Part shown: piece by piece, positions 17,642-24,538 of the stretch
Layout: the number at the start of each line of letters is the position of its first letter
Position numbering within the stretch: position 1 is the first letter of the stretch
DNA from: Hyphomonadaceae bacterium
GTDB lineage: Bacteria; Pseudomonadota; Alphaproteobacteria; Caulobacterales; Maricaulaceae
Assembly: GCA_013001295.1 (NCBI GenBank)
Contig: JABDMW010000038.1
Coordinates: 1 to 64,000, forward strand
Reading direction: 5' to 3'
Length of the DNA stretch: 64,000 bases
The notes under the pieces: model-generated
The model's database searches: none
Told to the model about the DNA's origin: nothing
Seen by the model: only the letters and a program-made list of their open reading frames with translations
Program-made: the position numbers and the translations under genes

Positions 17642-18427
17642 TTATTTTCCCTTCCAGCGCGGTTTTCTTTTTTCAGCGAAAGCCAGGGGACCTTCCTTCG
17701 CGTCGTCAGAAGCAAACATCTCCACCATCGAAGAATAGCTTTTTTGGGCTTCAACGGCATGCTTTAGATCGGCTTCATTCAGGCCTTTTTGAACGGTTTC
17801 TTTGGAGGCGCGAATTGACATGGGGCTCGCTTCACAAATTATAAGGGCCAGTTTCAAAGCTTTCGTAAGCACTTTGTCGTTTTTCACGACATAATTTACG
17901 AAGCCCAGTTTTTTGCCTTCTGTTGCGCTTACCCGCCGGGAGGTCAGTATCATATCCATTGCCCGCTTCTCTCCGATGAGGCGAGGTAAACGCAATAGTC
18001 CGCCTTCATAGGCGGCTAATCCGACTTTAGGTTCGGGAAGGCCAAAGCTTGCTGATTTCGACGCGACAATAAGATCGCAGGCCAGAGCAATTTCAAATCC
18101 ACCACCCAGGGCAAGCCCGTTAACGGCGGCAATCACCGGTTTGTTCAGCGTCCATCGTCTCGTCAGTCCTGCGGCACCTGTATCCGGAAGTTCTGTCGGG
18201 TCATCAGCACCCGGTTTGGTTTTTAAATCCTTGCCGACGCAAAAGGCTCGGTCGCCCGAACCCGTCAGGATGGCCACCCAGACCTCCGGGTCTTGTTCAA
18301 AATCATCAAAGATGGCGGCAAGCTCGGCATGCGCCGCAGGGGTCAGGGCATTAAGTACCTTCGGACGATTAATAGTGATCAGGGATATCCGACCCCTGGT
18401 CTCGACTTTGCAATATTTATTAGACAT
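17642..18427 (-). CDS. Enoyl-CoA hydratase/isomerase family protein
   Basis: 261 residues of the crotonase fold. The oxyanion-hole segments are WVAILTGSGDRAFCVGKDLK and NGLALGGGFEIALACD, and the acidic catalytic region is PEPKVGLAAYEGG near residues 130-142. Probable reaction: hydration or isomerisation of an acyl-CoA during beta-oxidation of the opened substrate. AAGG lies six bases before the ATG. Unusually, codons 1-4 (ATG TCT AAT AAA) are the operator arm GTCTAATAAA read on this strand, so the regulatory site and the coding start overlap. It forms the right edge of the catabolic island. Confidence 0.88.
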   Translation of the reverse strand: MSNKYCKVETRGRISLITINRPKVLNALTPAAHAELAAIFDDFEQDPEVWVAILTGSGDRAFCVGKDLKTKPGADDPTELPDTGAAGLTRRWTLNKPVIAAVNGLALGGGFEIALACDLIVASKSASFGLPEPKVGLAAYEGGLLRLPRLIGEKRAMDMILTSRRVSATEGKKLGFVNYVVKNDKVLTKALKLALIICEASPMSIRASKETVQKGLNEADLKHAVEAQKSYSSMVEMFASDDAKEGPLAFAEKRKPRWKGK

Positions 18428-18450
18428 ATATACCTTATGTGTTTAAAAAT
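18416..18450. promoter_or_regulatory. Island operator, enoyl-CoA hydratase site
   Basis: Arms TTTATTAGAC (18416-18425, perfect) and GTTTAAAAAT (18441-18450, 8/10) with the 15-nt spacer. The left arm lies inside codons 1-4 of the leftward enoyl-CoA hydratase gene and the spacer covers its ribosome site. Binding would block both transcript start and early elongation. Confidence 0.68.
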
Positions 18451-18865
18451 AATCTCGCGGTTTCTTCGGGCCTTTGCAAGCAGAAAATTAGGAAGGATTT
18501 CATAGATCGGAGGATGCTATGCTCATCAAGAATGATGATACGCTTTGACATCGATCACCGACGACATCTGACCATGTAACGTCAACGAGTGAGAATTATT
18601 GCTAAATTAGTCGCAGGTCAAAACCGGATATACTCCAGATTTCCCTGAGGTTGTTTGTGATTTCCCTGTTCCAGAGATCAAATTCCCTGTTAAATTTTTA
18701 GGGAATTTCGCGAAAACTGCAGTGTTTTCATAACGTTGAGACGAGTAAATTCTAAATACTGGCGCAAAAAAGCAAAAATTCCCTGTAAATTCCCTATTAT
18801 TCAGGGAAATCGGGCGAGAGCCCGGTTAGCGCCAGACTGCGTCCACCACCAATGGTTATTGTCGA
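18451..18865. other. 415-bp non-coding gap at the island edge
   Basis: No open frame with coding character lies between the enoyl-CoA hydratase start and the stop of the next leftward gene. The left half (to about 18,630) shows no recognisable element. The right half is the TTCCCTG repeat region described separately, whose end comes within about 25 bases of the stop of the gene at 18866. Confidence 0.7.
18641..18824. repeat. TTCCCTG-rich repeat/hairpin element
   Basis: Five TTCCCT(G/A) copies on the top strand (18641, 18662, 18683, 18779, 18790) and inverse AGGGAA copies (18700, 18803) fall within 170 bp. AAATTCCCT (18680-18688) pairs with AGGGAATTT (18700-18708), a 9-bp stem. TTCCCT (18790-18795) pairs with AGGGAA (18803-18808). 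CGGGC-GAGA-GCCCG forms a third hairpin at 18811-18824. It looks like a dispersed intergenic repeat or the scar of an integrated element. No transposase or integrase gene accompanies it. Identity not established. Confidence 0.6.
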
Positions 18866-19909
18866 TTACGCCAGCAAGATGGATCCGTGCGTGAGTTTGT
18901 TAAAAAATGCGGGTCCGGTCGGAACAGAGCTTATTGCGGTTCTTGTATGATTGATTTGCCCCTCATTCATAAACGTATTGGCGACAAATATCTCGGAATT
19001 CGACGCGCCATTAAATGACAGTTTGGTGTCGTGTAATTTATGCGACAAAACCGCAAGCGGTGAGTCCTGCTGATCCGTCTTTTCAAAAATCGGAACACCA
19101 TTTTTGAATTCCTGGGCGAATGCATTGCCGCCGATAGACTGGATCAACCAGTTGATAACGATATATGCGTGATATTCGTCAACCGGGGGGAGGGCCTGAC
19201 TGTTGTCGGCGTCCACAAATCTTATTTTTATTGTGGCGATCGAGTTGGCGCATTTGGATTTCCAAATTTCCGGTGCGGGTGTTTTTAAATAGGAAAAGCA
19301 CAAACATACTTCTGAAAGCAAATCGGTGTCGTCGTCAAGAAACGCAATCAGCCCGACATTTGTCAGTGTTTTGATCAGGGCTTCACAGTCTTCAAAATCC
19401 CGTTTACCGAAGTCGGTTAGAAAGAATACAATATGGGTGAGTTCATAAAAAAGCGGTTTGTTGAATTTTACGAATTGGTTCGGATTGCTAAAAAATGTCC
19501 GGACGCGGTTTACCAACGCGTCTTTTGGATCTGAATGATAGTTGGGTTCCTTGCCTTTCATGGCGAGCATATTGATGATTTCCAGCCTGCGTGTGTCTGA
19601 TGTTTCTTGGCTGTATAAATCACGATCCAAAACATATTTCACAAGATTGTCGCCCATGTTTCCTTGCATGCCCAGGGTTTCCAAATCCAAAGTAATGCCT
19701 AAAAAGAAGCGGAAAAACTGCGGATAAATTTCGCATAGGTTCAGGGCATTATTATATAGGTCGCGATAGAGGTCGAGTGAGGCTGGCGAGAACGCCAGCC
19801 CGCTTTTTGCCGAGATGGAGAGCAACTCCCCGTTTTCTTTCAAAAACGGGAAGCTTAATCCTTGATGTCGCGTTTGCGCGAAGGCCTCGATAATTTTATG
19901 ATTTAACAT
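18866..19909 (-). CDS. Protein of unknown function (347 aa)
   Basis: I do not recognise this protein with confidence. It may belong to a DUF family restricted to alphaproteobacteria (DUF6902 is a candidate). It has no signal peptide or clear membrane segment and is mostly alpha-helical by eye, with DLYRDLYNNALNLCEIYPQF and RRLEIINMLAMKGKEP as typical stretches. It is the third gene of a leftward group that includes a small exported protein and a TM-anchored regulator-like protein. The gene ends beside the TTCCCTG repeat element, so its C-terminus may have been altered by that element's arrival. Confidence 0.6.
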   Translation of the reverse strand: MLNHKIIEAFAQTRHQGLSFPFLKENGELLSISAKSGLAFSPASLDLYRDLYNNALNLCEIYPQFFRFFLGITLDLETLGMQGNMGDNLVKYVLDRDLYSQETSDTRRLEIINMLAMKGKEPNYHSDPKDALVNRVRTFFSNPNQFVKFNKPLFYELTHIVFFLTDFGKRDFEDCEALIKTLTNVGLIAFLDDDTDLLSEVCLCFSYLKTPAPEIWKSKCANSIATIKIRFVDADNSQALPPVDEYHAYIVINWLIQSIGGNAFAQEFKNGVPIFEKTDQQDSPLAVLSHKLHDTKLSFNGASNSEIFVANTFMNEGQINHTRTAISSVPTGPAFFNKLTHGSILLA

Positions 19910-19937
19910 TCAAGTGACCTCCGAGCAAAATTACGAG

Positions 19938-20222
19938 CTAGTCAGTGACATTGCGAATGGTTGGAACCTCAGCGCCACCCGTGCCATTGTAAAGATCGCT
20001 TTGGGTCAATGTCTTCAATTTGGCATTTGAAACACTGAGAAAATCACCTCGATAAAAGCTTTTGGTGTCAGCGACCAGGTTGAGGGTTTCAGGCGCTTGC
20101 GATGCCAAGGTGATATCGATGGCATACACAGAGTTGGACTCTGTAAAGTCTACTGATGCGACTGCTGGATTGGCAAGACAGGTGGCGACAGCAATGGCTG
20201 TTGTGGTAAGTAGTAGTTTCAT
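19938..20222 (-). CDS. Small exported protein of unknown function
   Basis: 94 residues from the ATG at 20222, which has a strong AAGGAG site six bases upstream. A start eleven codons earlier is less likely. A signal peptide (MKLLLTTTAIAVATCLANPAVAS, cleavage after AVA) is followed by about 70 residues of polar, beta-like sequence without Cys pairs or a known motif. It is therefore probably periplasmic or secreted. A TTAA-N7-TTAAC CtrA-type box lies 54 bp upstream in the right orientation, so expression may follow the cell cycle and motility programme. Its neighbours on both sides are also of unknown function. Confidence 0.65.
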   Translation of the reverse strand: MKLLLTTTAIAVATCLANPAVASVDFTESNSVYAIDITLASQAPETLNLVADTKSFYRGDFLSVSNAKLKTLTQSDLYNGTGGAEVPTIRNVTD

Positions 20223-20275
20223 TGGGGTTCTCCTTATGATTGTTTTTCCAATCATTAAGGGAGACCACCGTATGG

Positions 20276-20290
20276 TTAACTAAAGATTAA
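20276..20290 (-). promoter_or_regulatory. CtrA-type box upstream of small exported protein
   Basis: Read on the minus strand the site is TTAA-TCTTTAG-TTAAC, the full CtrA consensus TTAA-N7-TTAAC known from Caulobacter and relatives. It lies 54 bp before the ATG at 20222, a normal distance for an activator covering the -35 region. A chance match to TTAA-N7-TTAA is expected about once per 64 kb, so position matters more than the match itself. Confidence 0.45.
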
Positions 20291-20308
20291 TTTCATTGTA
20301 AATACCAC

Positions 20309-21973
20309 TTATAGTAGATTATTCCACGTGCTCGAAAGCAATTGTTTGAATACCTCATCATATTTTTGGTTATTGATAAATGAAACCCGTTGTTGGAGTG
20401 TAGTCAGTCCAAGTGTCGCTAAATTTTTTTCTGTTCGTGCCCGCCAAATGTCATTGTCAGCTTTTATGGCGCAGGCATTCACGAGTAAATTCGAAAGTTT
20501 CGAGTGTTCGGAATATGTTTTGACGCAGATCGCGAGGCCTTCTTTCGGATTTGAATGCATCAAGGCGTAACTTGCATCAATAAAAAATACGGAATTATCT
20601 CTCTCAGAGTGCAATTGCATAGCTCGATCGGATATTTGTTTGGCATATTCCCAATCACCCAGTCGAAAACCTGCATGTCTTGCGACTTCCAACATCACAA
20701 CGGGATGGGTGTTGAAGTTTTTTTCTGCCGTCATCAATGTATTGCGCATGCGTTGGGAGTTATATTGAGGATGTTCGGCTTCAAAATATATTTTCGCGAC
20801 GGCGGTTTCGACGTTGTTACTCCAAGAGTCGCCTATCTCGGCCATTAACTGTTCAATTTTTACCAACGGTTCATCAACTGTTTTCGGCCTGAAGTTTTTA
20901 GTCTGATCGAAATAACTTGCGACGAGGCCGCCCAAATTATCCATGTTCCCGGTATTTTCGTGATATGCGTTTTCTAAGCAATTTAGAGACTCAAAATAAT
21001 CTTCATCCGAATCCGATACGAACGAGCTGTACATAATCGGTATACATTCGAAGTCTATGGAGCCGCGTTTGTTTCTCCACGTCACAGACAGCGCATGCAT
21101 TGCGACGATGCCGTTTGGTTTCAATATGTCGTTGACAGGTTTAATAATATCAAAAAATAATTCATCAGATTGAATAGTACCAATTTCTTCACTGTGTGAC
21201 ACGAGCGTGCTCGTGAAGTTTTCCGATGCTATAATTTTCTTTGTGTCATCCGAAATTGCTGAAATTGAAATAAGATAGTCGCGTTCATTTTCAATCACAG
21301 CATATTGCAACTCGTATCCCGGCGTTCCCGTGTAACGGCATAATTTGGTGTCAGGGACAATATTTAAATGACTAAATTGCGATGCTGCGCCCTTAATGGT
21401 TTGTTCGATATAAACATCCAAATCAAAAGCGTTTGAGTGATCAGCGACGGAGACATTGGGTAATATATTTGAACAATGTGACCGATCTTTCGGCCCTTGC
21501 AGTGCGTACCCGGTGTAAAACGCCAATACCATTCCCGACGCCGCCGCTGCCATACCTGCAAACTTTCTCGATCTCGGTTTACCCGAAGTGCCAGACGGTG
21601 ATTTTTTGCCGTCATCGTCATCAATGCGAATATCGACCGTTTCTGAAACATCAGATTGATCTTCAATCTGAATGTTGTAGCTGGCTTTCTTGAGCTCAAG
21701 ACGAAATTTCTGGCTGTCTTGATTGAAGGTTTTCAGATTGGCTCGCAACCTGAACATTTCAACCCTCACAATGCTGTCGACGCTGCTGTCAAAGTCGGAA
21801 TTTCTTCCGAATACGTCTACAGCGATTGAGTAGGCCTTTATTTCATGAGTCCGGCCGTCAAATTTTGCATCCAATAGATATTTAAATAGCGCAATTTGGT
21901 GGTTGGATGATCCGAGCGCACCACTTTCCAATACTTCAGATAAAATCGCTTCTTTGGTTATATTTTTATTCAT
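20309..21973 (-). CDS. Membrane-anchored protein with cyclase/TPR-type N-terminal module
   Basis: 554 residues. Residues 20-105 carry a pattern found at the N-terminus of many alphaproteobacterial adenylate-cyclase-like and TPR proteins: LFKYLLDAKFDGRTHEIKAY, then IAVDVFGR, then SSVDSIVRVEMFRLRANL. This resembles a winged-helix DNA-binding module. One membrane segment follows (about 137-157, FAGMAAAASGMVLAFYTGYAL). The rest (about 160-554) is probably periplasmic, with helical TPR-like repeats toward the end (NTHPVVMLEVARHAGFRLGD). It may be a CadC-like one-component sensor or a scaffold. No cyclase catalytic domain is present. Target and signal are unknown. Confidence 0.65.
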   Translation of the reverse strand: MNKNITKEAILSEVLESGALGSSNHQIALFKYLLDAKFDGRTHEIKAYSIAVDVFGRNSDFDSSVDSIVRVEMFRLRANLKTFNQDSQKFRLELKKASYNIQIEDQSDVSETVDIRIDDDDGKKSPSGTSGKPRSRKFAGMAAAASGMVLAFYTGYALQGPKDRSHCSNILPNVSVADHSNAFDLDVYIEQTIKGAASQFSHLNIVPDTKLCRYTGTPGYELQYAVIENERDYLISISAISDDTKKIIASENFTSTLVSHSEEIGTIQSDELFFDIIKPVNDILKPNGIVAMHALSVTWRNKRGSIDFECIPIMYSSFVSDSDEDYFESLNCLENAYHENTGNMDNLGGLVASYFDQTKNFRPKTVDEPLVKIEQLMAEIGDSWSNNVETAVAKIYFEAEHPQYNSQRMRNTLMTAEKNFNTHPVVMLEVARHAGFRLGDWEYAKQISDRAMQLHSERDNSVFFIDASYALMHSNPKEGLAICVKTYSEHSKLSNLLVNACAIKADNDIWRARTEKNLATLGLTTLQQRVSFINNQKYDEVFKQLLSSTWNNLL

Positions 21974-22014
21974 TGTCTCGGATTCTGCAGATGATATCCG
22001 TCAGTAGCACGCCG

Positions 22015-22030
22015 TTAACACTTTGTTAAC
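22015..22030. promoter_or_regulatory. CtrA-type box, luxR/orphan terminator promoter region
   Basis: TTAA-CACTTTG-TTAAC, an exact TTAA-N7-TTAAC match, embedded in a GTTAAC...GTTAAC repeat. It lies 41 bp upstream of the membrane protein gene (leftward) and upstream of the orphan terminator and luxR gene (rightward), so either direction could be controlled. Confidence 0.5.
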
Positions 22031-22094
22031 ACTTTAAAACACGTTCGTACTTTTTATTGAAGAAAATATTAGCCAGATTGATTGTGTACTCAGT

Positions 22095-22144
22095 CTCACT
22101 TCCGGCCCCCCTACGAACACTGGCCGGAAGTGAGGCGCTTTTTT
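22095..22144 (+). terminator. Strong intrinsic terminator with no upstream coding gene
   Basis: A perfect 13-bp stem, CTCACTTCCGGCC (22095-22107) with GGCCGGAAGTGAG (22122-22134), has a 14-nt loop and is followed by GCGC and six T residues (22139-22144). Its orientation is rightward, yet the nearest rightward gene upstream is the P450 at 16361-17641, with only leftward genes between. It therefore ends either a small RNA or a luxR leader (attenuator). Confidence 0.8.
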
Positions 22145-22279
22145 GGAAGGCTCATGGGGGGCGGGTATATTCAGGTAAGCAGGATTCGTGCTGCAAGCGG
22201 ATCGGAAACAGGAGACATATCCTTTTAAATCAGCACTTCGCCAAAGTGTGCTTAGTTGGCTTGAAGGATTCGACTACTC

Positions 22280-22972
22280 ATGAATCACATGATTTCTTTT
22301 CCACCTATATCTATCAATAACGATTCAAGTTGGTCCACGGCGCTTGGATATATAAATGAAATTTCGAACCAGTCCGAAACCCACAAAATTCTCGACCTTG
22401 TTTGGAAACTAATCCGTGCATTGGGAGCCTCCGGATGCGCCTATTTTCTACCGTCTCATTCAAACAAGTTTGAAAACTCATCCGATGTCAAAGTCTACCA
22501 GTATGGCACGGCGTTTCAGAAAAGTTCAGAAATGCGCCACAAATACAAACAGGTAAGTGAGGCAAACGAAACCAATATTGAAATTGAAGCGGCCGATGAT
22601 CGAAAAGGGTCGATAATTTCGATCCCTGTTTTCGGTCCATACAACAGTAAAGCAATTTTCATTATTCACAGCTGGAAGTCGCCCGATCTCATACACGCGA
22701 CCGAAATTGAGAAGCTCAATTATGTTTTGCTGAAGACGCAGATTTATATTGCGGGAATTGAAGCAAAACAAAAACTTGATTCGGTGGCTTTATCCAAACG
22801 TGAAATTCAAGTTCTCGAACAGTTGATCAAGGGCAAGAGTAACAAAGAGATTGCGCACATTCTTGGCGTATCCGTTCATACGGTGAACGGGTATGTACGT
22901 TTTTTGATGTTGAAATTAGACGTCAAAGATCGGGTAAGCGCCTGCATGGCCGGCTTGTCAATACTCCAATAA
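22280..22972 (+). CDS. LuxR-family transcriptional regulator 1
   Basis: 230 residues. An N-terminal domain (1-160) resembles the autoinducer-binding fold (SISINNDSSWSTALGYINEI, IISIPVFGPYNSKAIFIIHS). A GerE/LuxR helix-turn-helix follows at about 168-228 (LSKREIQVLEQLIKGKSNKE, then GVSVHTVNGYVRFLMLKLDV). No luxI synthase is in the window, so it is a LuxR solo. The recognition helix SxHTVNGYxR is nearly the same as in the convergent regulator at 23189, suggesting shared targets. The long leader contains a terminator hairpin, a possible attenuation point. It lies between genes of unknown role and the flagellar locus. Confidence 0.85.
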   Translation: MNHMISFPPISINNDSSWSTALGYINEISNQSETHKILDLVWKLIRALGASGCAYFLPSHSNKFENSSDVKVYQYGTAFQKSSEMRHKYKQVSEANETNIEIEAADDRKGSIISIPVFGPYNSKAIFIIHSWKSPDLIHATEIEKLNYVLLKTQIYIAGIEAKQKLDSVALSKREIQVLEQLIKGKSNKEIAHILGVSVHTVNGYVRFLMLKLDVKDRVSACMAGLSILQ

Positions 22973-23040
22973 AACACAATTGTAGGGCCTGGGTGCAAAA
23001 ATAAAGCAATATAGCGCTCTTTGATGAATTTGTGTGCTCG

Positions 23041-23065
23041 GCCTTAAGCGCGCTCGGCTTAAGGC
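23041..23065. terminator. Hairpin between convergent luxR genes
   Basis: GCCTTAAG (23041-23048) pairs with CTTAAGGC (23058-23065), an 8-bp stem with a 9-nt loop between two convergent luxR genes. There is no real T-run on either side, so it could be a weak bidirectional terminator or simply an mRNA-end hairpin. Confidence 0.35.
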
Positions 23066-23188
23066 TATTGTTTACGGTGGTTTGCAAAGCCCGAGGAAAC
23101 GTATCAGGTCGCATTGGAAAGCGTGAAAGCTTCAATCCTATGCGGCATGACTAAAAACCCTTCCAGAACGCCTCAGGGTCGCGTTTGG

Positions 23189-23917
23189 TTATACTTGGAT
23201 CAGTGCAGTCCTGACGCCCACCAATGCCGCCGAGGTGCGATCTGAAACGCCGGTCTTTAGATAAACGGAGCGAAGGTAGCCGTTTACGGTATGTGGTGAA
23301 ATACCAATTATGTCAGCTATGCTGGAATTGCTTTTTCCACGGGCAACCCAGGTTAAAATTTCGGTCTCACGCGCCGTTAGCGAAATTGATTTGCGTGTAT
23401 CTTTTAGAACAATGTCGCAAATCTTTAAGTGTGCTTCCCGACACGCCCACTTAATAAGCCGTAACTCTATGGGCGAATGGGTTCGGTCTTCGCGGTCGGC
23501 TGTCAGGACAAATACGCCGTTTCTACCTTTACGGCCAAAAACGGGTGCGACGAATCCGGTCGCGTGTTCAGGCATAAAAAAACGCGCATAGAACTTTTTC
23601 TGTTTTGAAGAGAAGTTCAGGATCCGGCAGGCTTCTTTAATCGTGAGCGTTTCGCCCGACGCGTTTACGTGCATTGAAATCGGACACGTGAAGATTTTGT
23701 GGTCTCTCTTATAGGCCTCCACTGACTGTTCGTTATATCCACGCGCAAAAAAACGTTTCTCGTCAAAGTCATTTGTTTGGTGAGGGGGGAGATGGTGATA
23801 GGCGAGCCTTTCCATATTGAAAAACTTGGCGAATTTGTAGAGTGAATCGATGGTTTCATCTTCTGTTTCACATCTTAGTAATTCATGTGAGTAACTATCG
23901 AGTTTTTGATCTTTCAT
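23189..23917 (-). CDS. LuxR-family transcriptional regulator 2
   Basis: 242 residues from the ATG at 23917, which has GGGGGAC directly upstream. An earlier in-frame start at 23938 lacks such a site. The autoinducer-binding-like domain covers about 10-165 (FFMPEHATGFVAPVFGRKGR is a typical core stretch). The LuxR-type helix-turn-helix is at about 178-238 (LTARETEILTWVARGKSNSS, then GISPHTVNGYLRSVYLK). The ligand is unknown and no synthase is nearby. Its recognition helix matches that of the regulator at 22280. It is followed upstream by a short HTH-only LuxR gene, giving three luxR genes in 2 kb. Confidence 0.87.
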   Translation of the reverse strand: MKDQKLDSYSHELLRCETEDETIDSLYKFAKFFNMERLAYHHLPPHQTNDFDEKRFFARGYNEQSVEAYKRDHKIFTCPISMHVNASGETLTIKEACRILNFSSKQKKFYARFFMPEHATGFVAPVFGRKGRNGVFVLTADREDRTHSPIELRLIKWACREAHLKICDIVLKDTRKSISLTARETEILTWVARGKSNSSIADIIGISPHTVNGYLRSVYLKTGVSDRTSAALVGVRTALIQV

Positions 23918-23949
23918 GTTGTCCCCCAGGCGCAGCATTTGTTCAATTT

Positions 23950-24207
23950 TTATACGTTGGAAATTAATCCCATTTGAGAAGCTTTGACAGCCGCCGTTAC
24001 CCGACTACTGGTTTTAAATTTCAGTAAAATGCGTCGGCAATAAGCGTCCACGGTATGTTTGGAAAGGTCGAGCTCTTCTGCGATCTGAACGTTTGTGCGT
24101 CCCTGGGCAATGAGATGCAGGATTTGCATCTGTCTTGATGAAAGAGATAGCGTATTTTCTGTGTCGCCTTTTAAGGGGCGGTCGACGGACCTATTTGAGT
24201 GTGTCAT
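23950..24207 (-). CDS. Short LuxR-type HTH protein (regulator 3)
   Basis: 85 residues from the ATG at 24207, consisting almost entirely of a GerE/LuxR helix-turn-helix (LSLSSRQMQILHLIAQGRTN, then DLSKHTVDAYCRRILLKFKT). An upstream extension of the frame to 24456 exists, but its sequence (Arg/Tyr-rich, no domain pattern) looks non-coding, so I use the shorter start. The ribosome site is weak (AAAGG, 11 bases away). HTH-only LuxR proteins occur in alphaproteobacterial motility and envelope regulation. It sits beside the leftward fliL-motE group, so control of flagellar genes is possible but unproven. Confidence 0.65.
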   Translation of the reverse strand: MTHSNRSVDRPLKGDTENTLSLSSRQMQILHLIAQGRTNVQIAEELDLSKHTVDAYCRRILLKFKTSSRVTAAVKASQMGLISNV

Positions 24208-24538
24208 TTCAATACAGCCTTTCAGGCTATTGCGTGTTTTTTCTTCCCTAACTTCTTTCCCACAATAAGAATGACCAAAATATTGTGAATGAGGGGCCCA
24301 TCCCCGACTCGCAATACCAACAACACTATAGCGTGTATTTAGAAAATCATACCTAATTAACGACTTAAATTGAACAAAACGCAGTTCAATGACTCTTTTC
24401 ACACGTAAATACGTTACCAAAATCGAACTGTTTACTAATAAATCCGATCTGTTCACAGGAATTTATCTCCGATTTACAAACTATTTAAACTTACCTCTCC
24501 AAAAAACGAATCACTTACAGAAATTCGTTTATTAGAAT

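Larger units (their letters stand above)
21974..22279. other. Intergenic region with CtrA box and orphan terminator
   Basis: This 306-bp gap separates the leftward membrane protein gene from the rightward luxR gene. It holds a CtrA-type box at 22015-22030 and a strong intrinsic terminator at 22095-22144, both annotated separately. No convincing gene lies here. An open frame at 22057-22320 runs straight through the terminator and overlaps the luxR start. Confidence 0.6.

Noticed and set aside
18641-18824. CRISPR array
   Set aside because: The TTCCCTG units are only 6-7 bp, irregularly spaced and in both orientations, with no spacer pattern and no cas genes.
22057-22320. 87-codon open frame upstream of luxR regulator 1
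   Set aside because: It runs through the perfect terminator at 22095-22144 and overlaps the luxR start, with no ribosome site or recognisable protein pattern.
22280-24207. A complete quorum-sensing system
   Set aside because: Only LuxR-type receptors are present. No LuxI or other autoinducer synthase was found in the window.
23950-24456. 168-codon reading of LuxR regulator 3
   Set aside because: The first 83 codons have no domain pattern and look like AT-rich promoter DNA. The HTH begins after an ATG at 24207.
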